A DNA stretch of 64,000 nt from Candidatus Cloacimonetes bacterium HGW-Cloacimonetes-3. GTDB lineage: Bacteria > Cloacimonadota > Cloacimonadia > Cloacimonadales > Cloacimonadaceae. Under the pieces are notes generated by a model. It did no database searches, was not told the origin of the DNA, and was given only the letters and a program-made list of their open reading frames with translations. A program made the translations under genes and the position numbers. Shown piece after piece: positions 15,893 to 26,190 of the stretch; the stretch's first letter is position 1, and every line of letters starts with the position of its first letter. Where the stretch lies: positions 248,001-312,000 of the forward strand of contig PHBO01000003.1 of the NCBI GenBank assembly GCA_002840645.1. The letters run 5' to 3'.

Positions 15893-18800
15893 TTGAGAAA
15901 GGTCAAAAGTTATTCCCGAATATCCGGAAGATTTGCAGAATTAGGTATCCCAGAAGTTGAAATACCGAATCTTCTGGCAATGCAAGTGGATTCCTTCAAC
16001 GATTTTTTACAGAAGGAAATTCACCCGCAGCGCAGAGAAAAGAGGGGCTTACAAGCCGTGTTCGAATCCATATTCCCGCTTGAGGATTCTAAGGGTAATT
16101 TCCTGCTTGAGTTCATTGAATACAATGTATTGCAAGAGAAGTATGCCATAGAAGAATGCCGCGAGCGCAATTTATCGTATCAAGCGCCTCTGAAAGCCAA
16201 GATGAGGCTTAGTGTATTTGAAAACAATGAAGGCGTAAGAGAGCATAAAGACACACTTGAACAAGATGTATTCTTAGGTGAAATCCCCCTTGTAACTGAG
16301 CAGGGTACGTTTGTTGTTAACGGTGCAGAGCGTGTGATCATTTCTCAGCTTCAACGCTCACCCGGAGTATTCTTCTCTGAAGAAAAGCACCCCAGTGGTA
16401 AAACACTTTATTCCGCCAAGGTTATCCCCTATAACGGTTCCTGGTTGGAATTTGATATTGATATTCACGATGTGATGTATGTACACATTGATAAAAGGCG
16501 CAAGCTGCCCGTTACCACATTGCTGCGTGCTATCGGTATATCTACTAATGACGATTTACGAAAGACATTTTATAAGAGCGAGATGCTTAGCACCAAGGAA
16601 GCAAAAAACCGCCACTTGTATGCAGAGATATTTGAAGAAGGTAATCCTGAACCAATCGCTCATGCTAATGAGCAAGTCACCGATTCACTGATTAAATTCC
16701 TGCAAGACAGGAAAATCAGTAACGTTGAAGTGATAGACTACAATTATGAAATAGCCCGTAAAGTATTGGAAAACACTCTTGCTAAAGACCCCACTTTTAA
16801 TCAGGATGAAGCTCTTAAAAAGATATACAGCTTGATACGTCCCGGAGAGGATGCTCCTGTTGAAGCTGCAAAGCAGCTTGTGGACAGGATGTTCTTTAAT
16901 GAGAAGCGTTATAACCTGGGCGAAGTAGGTCGTTACAAGATCAATTCTCGCCTTGGTTTGGACATTGATCCTAATACCATGACATTGACGGTTGAGGATT
17001 TTGTAAACATCTTTAAAACCCTGATCAATATCTATCACGATGATGATGAGGTGGATGATATAGACAATCTGGCGAACCGCAGAGTAAGAACTGTGGGCGA
17101 ACTACTGCAAGAGCAGTATACATCCGGTTTGGGAATGGTTGCCAGAATTATTCAAGAGAGAATGGCAATCTCCAATATCGATGAGATAACTGTGCACGAT
17201 CTGGTGAACAGCAATGCCCTGATATCTGTAGTTCAATCCTTTTTCCTTACCGGTCAGTTATCCCAATTCATGGAACAAACTAATCCATTGGCTGCCTTGC
17301 GTCACAAACGTGCCTTTTCCGCGTTGGGACCAGGTGGTTTAGCTCGTGACAGAGCAGGTTTTGAGGTGCGCGACGTTCATTCATCACATTATGGACGTGT
17401 ATGCCCGATTGAAACCCCGGAAGGACCTAACATTGGTTTGATAGTTTCTCCAGCGATTTACTCCAAGATTAATCACCTTGGATTTATAGAAACTCCCTAC
17501 CGTAAGGTGGTGGACGGTTATGTAACTGACGATTATGAATACTTCGATGCAGCTCAGGAAGAAAAGTGTATTATAGCCCAATCGGATGTTCGACTTGATG
17601 ATAACCGACGCATAATGGACGAGATTATCTTTGCCCGTGAGCGTGGTGATTTTATCCAGGTTGACCCCAAACAAGTGCAATACATGGACGTATCTCCTCA
17701 GCAGATGGTTTCTGTCTCTGCAGCAATGATTCCTTTCCTCGAGCATGACGATGCGAACCGTGCCTTGATGGGCTCGAATATGCAGCGTCAGGCTGTGCCG
17801 TTGATAAACCCACAGGCACCTCTTGTGGGAACAGGCATGGAAAAGATTGCAGCGATGGATACATCTTGTATAGCAGTTGCACCTTACGATGGAATAGTTA
17901 GCAATGTAACATCCTCTTACATAGAACTGAAGCCGGTGAATGAAAAGGATGAAGCTTTCTACCTAAGTACAGGTAACCGGATTCAACTAAAGAAGTTCGT
18001 GCGTACCAATCAGGATACTTGCAGTAATCAGCGTCCTGTTGTGCGCATAGGTGATACGGTTAAAAAAGGGCAACCCATCTCTGATGGTGCATGCGTGGAA
18101 GATAACCGCCTTGCTTTGGGTACCAACATGCTGGTGGCATTTATGCCCTGGTATGGCTATAACTATGAAGATGCTATTATCCTAAGCGAGAAAGTAGCTC
18201 GCGAGGATACATTAACATCTATATATATTGAAGAAATGGAAGTGCTGGTACGTAACGTAAAGAATGGACGCGAAGAACTGGCGTATGATATTCCTAACGT
18301 CCCTGCTCAAGCCTTGCGTAATTTGGACAAAACCGGTATTATCCGTGTGGGTAGTGTTATACATGCCGGCGACGTTATCGTTGGTAAGGTAACCCCCAAG
18401 AGCATAGAGATTGATCCTTCCCCGGAAGAAAACCTGATGCGAGCCCTATTTGGTGATCGTGCAGGTGATTTCACCAATAGTTCATTGAAAGCCAAGCCCG
18501 GTATGGAAGGTGTAGTTATCGATGTAAAGGTTTTCAGCCGCCTCGAAGAAGGTAGTGATCTGGACGAAGAAAACGATGATAAAATACAGATACTAAAAGC
18601 TGAGCTTACTTATCGCCGGAAAAAGGTGGACGAGTTCAAAGAAGAGAAACTTACTGAAATGCTTTTAGGGCAGATAGCAAAAACTATTTGGGATGAAAAG
18701 ACCAATACTCCTTTCATCGCACCCGGAAAAAAGATTAGTAAGGATGATATAAAGCGAATTAACTTCAAGAAGCTTGATCTGGATGTTGAACTGGTTGAAG

Positions 18801-19672
18801 ACGCTGAAGTAAACAACCAAATATATGCGCAGATAGCTCTAAAGATAAAGCAATCTTTGGAACAAAGTGACAACGAATACAAGAAATCACGCGAGCGTAT
18901 CAAACATGGTGATGAACTTCAGTATGGCGTTCGTAAAATGGTGAAAGTATATGTTGCCAAGAAACGGAAAATTGAAGTTGGAGACAAGATGGCAGGTCGC
19001 CATGGTAACAAAGGTGTGATATCCATTGTTGCTCCAATAGAAGATATGCCATTCCTTGAGGACGGATCTCCAGTTGATATAGTGCTGAATCCCCTTGGCG
19101 TGCCTTCACGTATGAACATAGGTCAGATTATGGAAACTCATCTGGGTATGGCTGCCAGAGCCCTTGGATTCGAAGTTGAAACCCCTATCTTCGATGGTGC
19201 TACTATCGAAGACATCTGCGGTGAGCTACGTAATGCGGGGTTACCGGAAGACGGTAAGAGCGTTTTATATGACGGTAAGTCCGGCGAGCCCTTCAAAGAA
19301 AGAGTAACTGTTGGTGTTATCTATATGATGAAACTGAATCACTTGGTAGCCGACAAAATGCATGCCCGCTCCACTGGTCCTTATTCTCTGATTACCCAAC
19401 AACCCCTGGGTGGTAAAGCCCAGCATGGTGGTCAACGTTTGGGAGAAATGGAAGTTTGGGCTTTGGAAGCTTACGGTGCTGCTCACCTTTTGGAAGAAAT
19501 GCTTACTATTAAGAGTGATGATGTGGATGGGCGTAATAACGCCTTCAAAGCCATCACAAGGGGTGAGAATCCGCCCGCTCCCGGTGTGCCGGAATCTTTC
19601 AATGTGTTAACAAGTGAACTTAAATCCCTCGGCTTTGATATTGAATTTATCAAAGACGATGGTGACCGGTAA
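15893..19672 (+). CDS. rpoB: DNA-directed RNA polymerase subunit beta
   Basis: A 1259-residue beta subunit. The start is TTG at 15893, chosen because AAGGAG lies 8-13 bp upstream and the protein then begins RKVKSYSRISGRFAELG. The rifampicin-pocket region is intact and wild-type-like (QLSQFMEQTN at 455-464; H471 and S476 match the positions equivalent to E. coli H526 and S531). The conserved GDKMAGRHGNKG and the C-terminal GGKAQHGGQRLGEMEVWALEA (in part) are present. A Lys/Glu-rich insertion of about 100 residues lies near 885-1000. rpoC follows after 12 bp. Confidence 0.98.
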   Translation: MRKVKSYSRISGRFAELGIPEVEIPNLLAMQVDSFNDFLQKEIHPQRREKRGLQAVFESIFPLEDSKGNFLLEFIEYNVLQEKYAIEECRERNLSYQAPLKAKMRLSVFENNEGVREHKDTLEQDVFLGEIPLVTEQGTFVVNGAERVIISQLQRSPGVFFSEEKHPSGKTLYSAKVIPYNGSWLEFDIDIHDVMYVHIDKRRKLPVTTLLRAIGISTNDDLRKTFYKSEMLSTKEAKNRHLYAEIFEEGNPEPIAHANEQVTDSLIKFLQDRKISNVEVIDYNYEIARKVLENTLAKDPTFNQDEALKKIYSLIRPGEDAPVEAAKQLVDRMFFNEKRYNLGEVGRYKINSRLGLDIDPNTMTLTVEDFVNIFKTLINIYHDDDEVDDIDNLANRRVRTVGELLQEQYTSGLGMVARIIQERMAISNIDEITVHDLVNSNALISVVQSFFLTGQLSQFMEQTNPLAALRHKRAFSALGPGGLARDRAGFEVRDVHSSHYGRVCPIETPEGPNIGLIVSPAIYSKINHLGFIETPYRKVVDGYVTDDYEYFDAAQEEKCIIAQSDVRLDDNRRIMDEIIFARERGDFIQVDPKQVQYMDVSPQQMVSVSAAMIPFLEHDDANRALMGSNMQRQAVPLINPQAPLVGTGMEKIAAMDTSCIAVAPYDGIVSNVTSSYIELKPVNEKDEAFYLSTGNRIQLKKFVRTNQDTCSNQRPVVRIGDTVKKGQPISDGACVEDNRLALGTNMLVAFMPWYGYNYEDAIILSEKVAREDTLTSIYIEEMEVLVRNVKNGREELAYDIPNVPAQALRNLDKTGIIRVGSVIHAGDVIVGKVTPKSIEIDPSPEENLMRALFGDRAGDFTNSSLKAKPGMEGVVIDVKVFSRLEEGSDLDEENDDKIQILKAELTYRRKKVDEFKEEKLTEMLLGQIAKTIWDEKTNTPFIAPGKKISKDDIKRINFKKLDLDVELVEDAEVNNQIYAQIALKIKQSLEQSDNEYKKSRERIKHGDELQYGVRKMVKVYVAKKRKIEVGDKMAGRHGNKGVISIVAPIEDMPFLEDGSPVDIVLNPLGVPSRMNIGQIMETHLGMAARALGFEVETPIFDGATIEDICGELRNAGLPEDGKSVLYDGKSGEPFKERVTVGVIYMMKLNHLVADKMHARSTGPYSLITQQPLGGKAQHGGQRLGEMEVWALEAYGAAHLLEEMLTIKSDDVDGRNNAFKAITRGENPPAPGVPESFNVLTSELKSLGFDIEFIKDDGDR

Positions 19673-19684
19673 GAGGAGACAATC

Positions 19685-22600
19685 GTGTTAAAAGATACCA
19701 GACGTGAAATAAGACCCAATGAATACGATGCAGTTCGCATCAAGATTGCCTCTCCGGATACTATTGTAAATGAATGGTCTCATGGCGAGGTTACCAAGCC
19801 GGATACCTTGAACTACCGCACCCTGAAGCCCGAAAAAGACGGATTATTTTGTGAACGTATCTTTGGTCCGGAAAGGGATTATGAATGTGCCTGCGGTAAG
19901 TACAAAAAGAAACGGTTTCAAAACACCGTTTGTGACAGATGTAATGTATTGGTCACCACTTCCCGTGTGCGTAGAACCCGTATGGGGCATATTGATCTTG
20001 CAGTTCCGATTGCCCATATATGGTTCGTGAAAAGTGCACCCAGCAAGATTGGGACTATTTTGGATATGACGGTTAAAGACCTCGAAAGAGTGCTTTACTA
20101 CGAATCCTATATTGTTATAGATCCCGGTGACAGCCCCTATGAGAAGATGGAGCTGTTGGAAGTGGATGAGTATTACGAGATTAAGGACAAAGTAGGAGAC
20201 AACTTCATAGCCCTTATGGGTGCTGAAGCTGTTAGAGAATTGCTCTCCCGCATTAATCTTAAGAATGATGCTCTGGACCTTAGAACCCGCCTAAAATTTG
20301 AAGAATCCGCCCTTCGTAAGCAGAAGCTGATAAACAAGCTAAAGATAGTGGATGCCTTCATTAAAAGCGGTAACCTTCCGGAGCATATGATTATGGAAGC
20401 CCTTCCTGTGCTTCCACCCACGCTTAGACCCCTTGTGCCTCTTGAAGGCGGACGCTTTGCTACTGCGGATTTCAATGATTTGTACCGCAGAGTTATTACC
20501 CGTAATAACCGTCTTAAAGGTTTGCTGGAAATCCGAGCACCTGAAGTTATTCTCCGCAATGAGAAACGTATGCTGCAGGAAGCTGTGGATGCGCTGATAG
20601 ATAACAGCCGTAAGGCACGCCCAGTTCGTGGCAGAGGTAATCGCCCCCTGAAGTCCTTAACTGATCAGCTTAAGGGAAAACAGGGACGTTTCCGCCAAAA
20701 CCTTTTGGGTAAACGTGTGGACTATTCCGGTCGTTCAGTTATTACTGTAGGACCAGAGCTGAAGCTTTACCAATGCGGGCTCCCCAAAGAGATGGCAGTT
20801 GAGCTGTTTAAGCCCTATTTGATTGAGAAGCTTCAAAAAATGGGTGAAGTGGACAAGGTAAAAAATGCTAAGAAGCTTATCGAGAAGAAACAACCTGAAA
20901 TATGGTCTATCCTCGAAGAAGTGATAAAAGATTATCCTGTCCTGCTGAACCGTGCGCCCACCCTTCACCGTCTCGGTATTCAGGCATTTATGCCTGTGTT
21001 AACGGATAATAAAGCCATTCAGCTTCATCCCATGGTTTGCGTTCCTTTCAATGCGGACTTTGATGGCGATCAGATGGGTGTGTATGTACCTCTTTCCCTG
21101 GAAGCGCAGATAGAAGCAAGAGTTCTGATGCTTTCCACGCGTAATCTGTTGTTACCTGCTAATGGCCGTTTAGCCATGGCTGCTAACCAGGATATTGTGC
21201 TGGGTTGCTATTATCTGACTATGGAAGAAGCTCCGGCTCCTGATGATCTGAACAAACTTCGCCATTTCTATGGTGTTGATGATGTTATTGCAGCCTATGA
21301 ATCCGAGGAAATGTTCTGCTGTGTAAAGGGTGAAGCTGTTATTGAGCGTAGCCTTGATTTACATACCTGGATTCGGGTAAAGCTCGATTCCGAGTTAGTT
21401 ACCACCACAGTTGGAAGAGTTATCTTTAACCAGATTATCCCTCAGGAAGTTGGATTCCAGAACATTACTTATGATAAAGGCAAACTGAATGACCTTGCCA
21501 TGCTGTGTTTTGATGCAGTGGGGCAGTGGCGTACAGCCGTGATATTGGACGACCTGAAAGCCATGGGCTTCCGTTATGCTACACGTGCTGGCGTTACCTT
21601 CAGTTTTGGTGACATTGTAGTTCCCAAGCGTAAGGCTGAGATTATTGCCCAATCCGAAGAGGAAGTAAAAAAGATTACCGATCTACACCAAAAGGGTGGT
21701 ATTACCGAGAACGAGCGTTTCGGACGCGTTGTTGACCAATGGAAGAAAACCACAGTGCGCGTAACTGACGAGATGATGGAAGAACTGTCGCATACCAGAA
21801 ACGGATTGAACTCTATATATATGATGTACAAATCCGGTGCTCGCGGTAGCAAAGACCAGATTAAGCAGTTAGGCGGAATGCGTGGTTTGATGGATAAGCC
21901 TACCAAGATTAGTATCGGTGGTGGTGCAGACGTTATTGAAACCCCCATCAAGTCTAACTTCAAAGAAGGCTTAACCGTGCTTGAATACTTTGTATCCACT
22001 CACGGAGCCAGAAAAGGTTTGGCTGATACTGCGCTTAAAACTGCCGATGCAGGTTACCTTACCCGCCGTTTGGTTGATGTGGCTCAGAATGCCATCATCA
22101 CCGTAGAGGATTGCGGAACCGCTCGTGGTGTACACATGACTGTTCTGAAAGAGGGCAACGAAATTGTGCAGACTCTTGCAGAACGTATTCAGGGACGCAC
22201 CGTGGTGGATGATATCATTAGCCCGATAACCGGAAAAGTACTGGTTGCTCTTGGTGATGAAATCTCCAATAAAATGGCTAAGACTTTGCAGAACCATGGT
22301 CTGATATCTGTTCATGTTCGCAGTGCTTTAACCTGCGAAGCAGATAGAGGTATTTGTGCCAAATGTTACGGACGTAATCTCTCTACCCAGAAACCTGCCA
22401 CTATTGGCGATCCTGTTGGTATCGTTGCAGCTCAGAGCATTGGTGAGCCGGGAACACAGCTTACCCTGCGTACTTTCCACATTGGTGGAGCAGCATCTAC
22501 AGCTACAGACCTGGCAGAATTGGTTTCCGGTTATGATGGTCTGGTTAAGTTTGACCGTATGAATACTGTTACTAACCCCGAAAATCAGCTAATCTCAGTA

Positions 22601-24166
22601 AGTCACTTAGGCAGATTGCTGGTGATTGATGAAGCTGATGAAACAAAGATACTGGAAGAGTTCAAAGTAGAATATGCCGCCACAGTACACGTTCAGGACG
22701 GACAAAAGATAGCCACTAACACTAAGCTATTATCCTGGGATCAGTTTAACAATCCGTTAATATCAACCGCCAAAGGTGTGCTTCACTACGAAAACTTCCA
22801 GAAAGACATTACTTATAAAGAAGAATACAACGACATTACTTTCACAAGGGATATCACCATTATCGAATCCAAAGACCGCAAGAAACAACCTCAGTTCCGC
22901 GTGGTGGGTGAAGATGGCACAGTTCGCTTGATTCCTCTGCCCACGGGTTTAGTTATTCGTGTGGAAGATGGTAGCTTTGTGCATACGGGTGATATTTTGG
23001 GACAAACATCTCGTATGACCATCAAGCAACGTGATATCACTGGTGGTTTGCCACGTGTGCAAGACCTCTTTGAAGCCCGCGTTCCGAAGGATAAAGCTAA
23101 GATATCCGATATCGACGGCATCGTCACTATCGGTGGTCTTAAGAAGACTGGTCGCGATATCTTCGTGACACCTTCCAACGGCTTATTCTCTCCCTGCGAT
23201 GGTAAGGTTGTGGTGCTGCTGGATGATGCCAAGAAGCAATCTATAGTTGTGCTTTCCGACAAAGCTGTTTATTCCGAAAATGACGGAAAAGTAACCATTA
23301 TAGAAGAGAATCGCAAGAAATACGTGCAAGTAGCCAAACGTAACCAAAAACCTATGCAATACGAGATTCCCAAAGGCTTGCAGATAATTGTGAAGAATGA
23401 TGAATCCGTAAAAGCAAATATGCCTCTTTGTGGTAAAGTGTACGAGGTTCCTGCCGAGCAGGAGAGTATCGTAGTTACTGGTGATACTGTTTCTCTAAAA
23501 CAGCCTATTGCCGGGCGTAAATACATGATACCTTCCGGTAAGAGAATCATAGTTCACCAAGGTGACTATGTGGAAAGTGGAGATGCATTATCCGATGGAC
23601 CTTTCGATCCGCATGATATGCTGGTGAAGGGTGTTATCGAGGCACAATTGCTTATCCTGAATGAAGTGCAGGAAATTTATCGCAAACAGGGCGTGAAGAT
23701 AGATGATAAGCACGTCAGCGTGATTATCCGCCAAATGTTCAAGAAAGTGCGTATCACCGAAAGCGGAAGCACCAGCTTCCTGCAGGGCGATATTGTGGAT
23801 AAGATTCTGGTGGAGAAAGAAAACCGGGAAGCTTTGGAGTATGATAAAACCCCTGCGCAGTTCGAACAATTGCTGTTGGGTATTACCAAAACTTCACTCT
23901 TAACCGAAAGCTGGCTTTCTGCCGCATCTTTCCAGGAAACAACCAAAGTGCTTACCAGAGCAGCTATCGAGGGTAGGGTAGACCACCTTGAAGGCTTGAA
24001 AGAAAGCATTATTCTCGGACATCGTATCCCTGTGGGTACAGGAACTAAAGCTTATAACGCCATGATTAAAGATGCTGTCGGCTCGGGTAAAACCGTTGCG
24101 CAGATCGTTACCGAATTTGGGCATCCGACTGTTCAGGAAGATAGCGGGGATTACCTCGATTTTTAG
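19685..24166 (+). CDS. rpoC: DNA-directed RNA polymerase subunit beta'
   Basis: A 1493-residue beta' subunit starting with GTG, 12 bp after rpoB with GAGGAG upstream. The N-terminal zinc site is C68/C70/C83/C86. The catalytic Mg2+ loop NADFDGD places the three Asp at 458, 460 and 462. The second zinc cluster is in ALTCEADRGICAKCYG. The bridge/trigger-helix region IGEPGTQLTLRTFH is present. It is longer than E. coli beta' (1407), and much of the excess lies in a repetitive hybrid-barrel stretch at about 1140-1310. Confidence 0.98.
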   Translation: MLKDTRREIRPNEYDAVRIKIASPDTIVNEWSHGEVTKPDTLNYRTLKPEKDGLFCERIFGPERDYECACGKYKKKRFQNTVCDRCNVLVTTSRVRRTRMGHIDLAVPIAHIWFVKSAPSKIGTILDMTVKDLERVLYYESYIVIDPGDSPYEKMELLEVDEYYEIKDKVGDNFIALMGAEAVRELLSRINLKNDALDLRTRLKFEESALRKQKLINKLKIVDAFIKSGNLPEHMIMEALPVLPPTLRPLVPLEGGRFATADFNDLYRRVITRNNRLKGLLEIRAPEVILRNEKRMLQEAVDALIDNSRKARPVRGRGNRPLKSLTDQLKGKQGRFRQNLLGKRVDYSGRSVITVGPELKLYQCGLPKEMAVELFKPYLIEKLQKMGEVDKVKNAKKLIEKKQPEIWSILEEVIKDYPVLLNRAPTLHRLGIQAFMPVLTDNKAIQLHPMVCVPFNADFDGDQMGVYVPLSLEAQIEARVLMLSTRNLLLPANGRLAMAANQDIVLGCYYLTMEEAPAPDDLNKLRHFYGVDDVIAAYESEEMFCCVKGEAVIERSLDLHTWIRVKLDSELVTTTVGRVIFNQIIPQEVGFQNITYDKGKLNDLAMLCFDAVGQWRTAVILDDLKAMGFRYATRAGVTFSFGDIVVPKRKAEIIAQSEEEVKKITDLHQKGGITENERFGRVVDQWKKTTVRVTDEMMEELSHTRNGLNSIYMMYKSGARGSKDQIKQLGGMRGLMDKPTKISIGGGADVIETPIKSNFKEGLTVLEYFVSTHGARKGLADTALKTADAGYLTRRLVDVAQNAIITVEDCGTARGVHMTVLKEGNEIVQTLAERIQGRTVVDDIISPITGKVLVALGDEISNKMAKTLQNHGLISVHVRSALTCEADRGICAKCYGRNLSTQKPATIGDPVGIVAAQSIGEPGTQLTLRTFHIGGAASTATDLAELVSGYDGLVKFDRMNTVTNPENQLISVSHLGRLLVIDEADETKILEEFKVEYAATVHVQDGQKIATNTKLLSWDQFNNPLISTAKGVLHYENFQKDITYKEEYNDITFTRDITIIESKDRKKQPQFRVVGEDGTVRLIPLPTGLVIRVEDGSFVHTGDILGQTSRMTIKQRDITGGLPRVQDLFEARVPKDKAKISDIDGIVTIGGLKKTGRDIFVTPSNGLFSPCDGKVVVLLDDAKKQSIVVLSDKAVYSENDGKVTIIEENRKKYVQVAKRNQKPMQYEIPKGLQIIVKNDESVKANMPLCGKVYEVPAEQESIVVTGDTVSLKQPIAGRKYMIPSGKRIIVHQGDYVESGDALSDGPFDPHDMLVKGVIEAQLLILNEVQEIYRKQGVKIDDKHVSVIIRQMFKKVRITESGSTSFLQGDIVDKILVEKENREALEYDKTPAQFEQLLLGITKTSLLTESWLSAASFQETTKVLTRAAIEGRVDHLEGLKESIILGHRIPVGTGTKAYNAMIKDAVGSGKTVAQIVTEFGHPTVQEDSGDYLDF

Positions 24167-24208
24167 AAGTTTAAAACTTCACTCAATAGATAGAAAAGGA
24201 GAAAATCA

Positions 24209-24601
24209 GTGCCAACCATTAACCAACTGATCCGAAAAGGCAGAACCGAAGTTGAGAAGAAAAAGAAAAACAGGGCGCTCATGGAATGTCCGCAAAGGCG
24301 CGGAGTATGCACACGTGTTTACACGACTACGCCCAAAAAACCCAACTCGGCTCTCAGAAAAGTCGCTCGTGTCCGTCTCGTGAACGGATTTGAAATTACT
24401 GCTTATATCCCCGGTGAAGGGCATAACCTGCAAGAACACTCTATCGTGTTAGTTCGCGGTGGTCGTGTAAAAGACCTTCCCGGTGTTCGTTATCACATCG
24501 TCCGCGGTGCTCTCGACTCCGCCGGCGTGGAAAAACGCGAAAACTCCCGTTCCAAATATGGAACCAAACGTCCCAAAGCCAAAACAGCGGCTAAGAAATA
24601 G
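24209..24601 (+). CDS. rpsL: 30S ribosomal protein S12
   Basis: A 130-residue S12 starting with GTG ([12 protein letters not shown]), with AAGGAG upstream. The conserved decoding loops [11 protein letters not shown] and [12 protein letters not shown] are intact and wild type at the usual streptomycin-contact lysines. It follows rpoC by 42 bp, giving a fused rpoBC-rpsLG order. Confidence 0.97.
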   Translation: MPTINQLIRKGRTEVEKKKKNRALMECPQRRGVCTRVYTTTPKKPNSALRKVARVRLVNGFEITAYIPGEGHNLQEHSIVLVRGGRVKDLPGVRYHIVRGALDSAGVEKRENSRSKYGTKRPKAKTAAKK

Positions 24602-24615
24602 GGAGGAGATGACTT

Positions 24616-25086
24616 ATGCCAAGAAAACGTAAAGCCGTCGTCCGCGAAGTATTGCCGGATCCCAAGTATAACGATGTAGTTCTTACCAAGTTCATGAATT
24701 GCCTCATGAAACAAGGCAAGAAAAGTATTGCTGAAAAGATAGTTTATGGCGCATTCGATATCATTGCTGCCAAAACTAAACAAGAGCCGCTTGAGGTTTT
24801 CAAGTCTGCCCTCGAAAACGTTCGCCCGTTAGTGAAAGTAGTTTCCCGCCGTGTTGGTGGTTCAAACTACCAAATCCCAACTGAAGTGAACGAAAAGAAC
24901 GGACGTGCAATAGCATTCCGTTGGCTGATCAGCTATGCCCGTAACCGCAGCGAGAAGACCATGATTGAGAAGCTTGCTGCCGAGCTTATGGCTGCCCACA
25001 AGAAAGAAGGTGCTTCCATCAAGAAACGTGAAGACACTCACAAGATGGCGGATGCCAACAAGGCTTTTGCCCATCTCAGATGGTAG
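24616..25086 (+). CDS. rpsG: 30S ribosomal protein S7
   Basis: A 156-residue S7, an initiator of 30S head assembly, starting MPRKRKAVVREVLPDPKYND. GGGAGGAG precedes the ATG. In many bacteria fusA and tuf follow here. In this genome a terminator follows immediately, with tuf placed 13 kb upstream and fusA not in the window. Confidence 0.97.
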   Translation: MPRKRKAVVREVLPDPKYNDVVLTKFMNCLMKQGKKSIAEKIVYGAFDIIAAKTKQEPLEVFKSALENVRPLVKVVSRRVGGSNYQIPTEVNEKNGRAIAFRWLISYARNRSEKTMIEKLAAELMAAHKKEGASIKKREDTHKMADANKAFAHLRW

Positions 25087-25120
25087 TAACAGCCACATAA
25101 CATTAGCAACAATATTCAAT

Positions 25121-25155
25121 AATAAGGGAGAGACTTCGGTCTCTCCCTTATTTCT
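25121..25155 (+). terminator. Rho-independent terminator of the rpoBC-rpsLG operon
   Basis: A 14-bp perfect stem AATAAGGGAGAGAC / GTCTCTCCCTTATT is closed by the extra-stable TTCG tetraloop and followed by TTCT. It lies 35 bp after the rpsG stop. The inner A/T ends also allow activity on the other strand. Confidence 0.88.
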
Positions 25156-25324
25156 ATACAAATCGTGACTTTTGCTATAAGCTTGGGAAGCGTGGATGCG
25201 GTTAGGTTCGTGAGAGATTGATAGTTTACAAGGTTCTCTTTCAAACTTGGTGGGCAGCTTAGGTTATCAACAATATCATTTATTCATAAACCCAATAAAA
25301 TAGCATAGCAAACTCTATCTTTAG

Positions 25325-25393
25325 CCTTGCTTGCAGGTCATATCCTTCCCATAACCCTCCCGTATCGGATATGGGAGGGTTATGGGAATCTTT
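25325..25393. repeat. 11-bp-periodic palindromic element B
   Basis: A 16-bp perfect inverted repeat (TTCCCATAACCCTCCC with its complement ending at 25388) extends towards the centre with one G-T pair. Units start CATAT 25339, CATAA 25350 and CGTAT 25361; TATGGG recurs at 25370 and 25381, all on an 11-bp grid. The left boundary CCTTGCTTGCAGG matches the other elements. No T tract follows. Confidence 0.8.
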
Positions 25394-26190
25394 ACAGTAA
25401 TAAGTCGCCTAAATCTATGTTGGTAGTCACGCGGTAATACCATGCTTGAAATGCAGGGCTGGGGGCATAATCCTGGTTTTGCCACCTTTAATACCAACCC
25501 ACATAATTTGAATGAGAGCTGTATACATGCTGAGGTCTGCGTTGATATTTAGTGATATCACCACTTGCTCAAACCACAATTAAAGCGAATATTTACGCGA
25601 AGGGAAAAAAAGCTTGACGCAGATACAGGCTTTTCGAATGATGCGCCCTGCTCAAAACACAATAACAGTAGAGCCGAGTAATTACCTCTGTTTGTTGAGG
25701 TTAGTTTCAGAGTTCAGAAGTTGAGCAAAAACTATTCATAATGTTGTATAGCGGATTCACATGTTCTGCTATCCCAAGGAGTTTGGATGTCTTTTTGCGA
25801 ACGTGCAAACAAGATTAGCACTCTCAGAGGATGCTCTCCGGCTCCTGATGGCGAAAAGCGACAGATAGCAGGTGTCGGCAGTTATGAATCCATATTAGGC
25901 AACCTTATTAAACAATTCTTCAATTCTACTTACGGTGAATCAAACAGCTCTTCTTTTCTACACTCTTTGTCTAATAATCATCGCACATTATTACCATGTC
26001 GAGTGTCACTGAAGACCTGCTGCTTCCCACCTTTCATCAATCGTCAAAATCAAACCGGTTTAGCCTTAGACCTCCTAATTAAAACACCCTTCCGGAGTCA
26101 TATGTAAATAGTATGAACCGTTAGGTTTGCTGAGGAGGGGGCAATTAGACCCCCAAAAATTAACCCTATAAAACACTTAAGGAAGTCATT
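25394..26190. other. Long intergenic region before the C10 peptidase gene, no supported gene
   Basis: About 800 bp without a convincing coding sequence. The one open frame with a ribosome site (AAGGAG before an ATG at 25787, 106 codons) has composition unlike the neighbouring genes and no recognisable fold, so I do not call it. The stretch before 26191 probably contains the promoter and a long leader; AAGGAAG precedes the peptidase ATG. Confidence 0.5.

Noticed and set aside
25800-25900. Possible riboswitch before the C10 peptidase gene
   Set aside because: The AGAGGATGCTC...CGGCTCCTGATGGCGAAAAGCGACAG area (shown in parts) looks structured, but it lacks the conserved cores of c-di-GMP, TPP, cobalamin or fluoride riboswitches.
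25787-26107. 106-codon open frame with an AAGGAG site in the gap before the C10 peptidase gene
   Set aside because: Composition and residue pattern do not look protein-like, no domain is recognisable, and it lies in a region with no other coding signal. One ribosome-like site is weak evidence.
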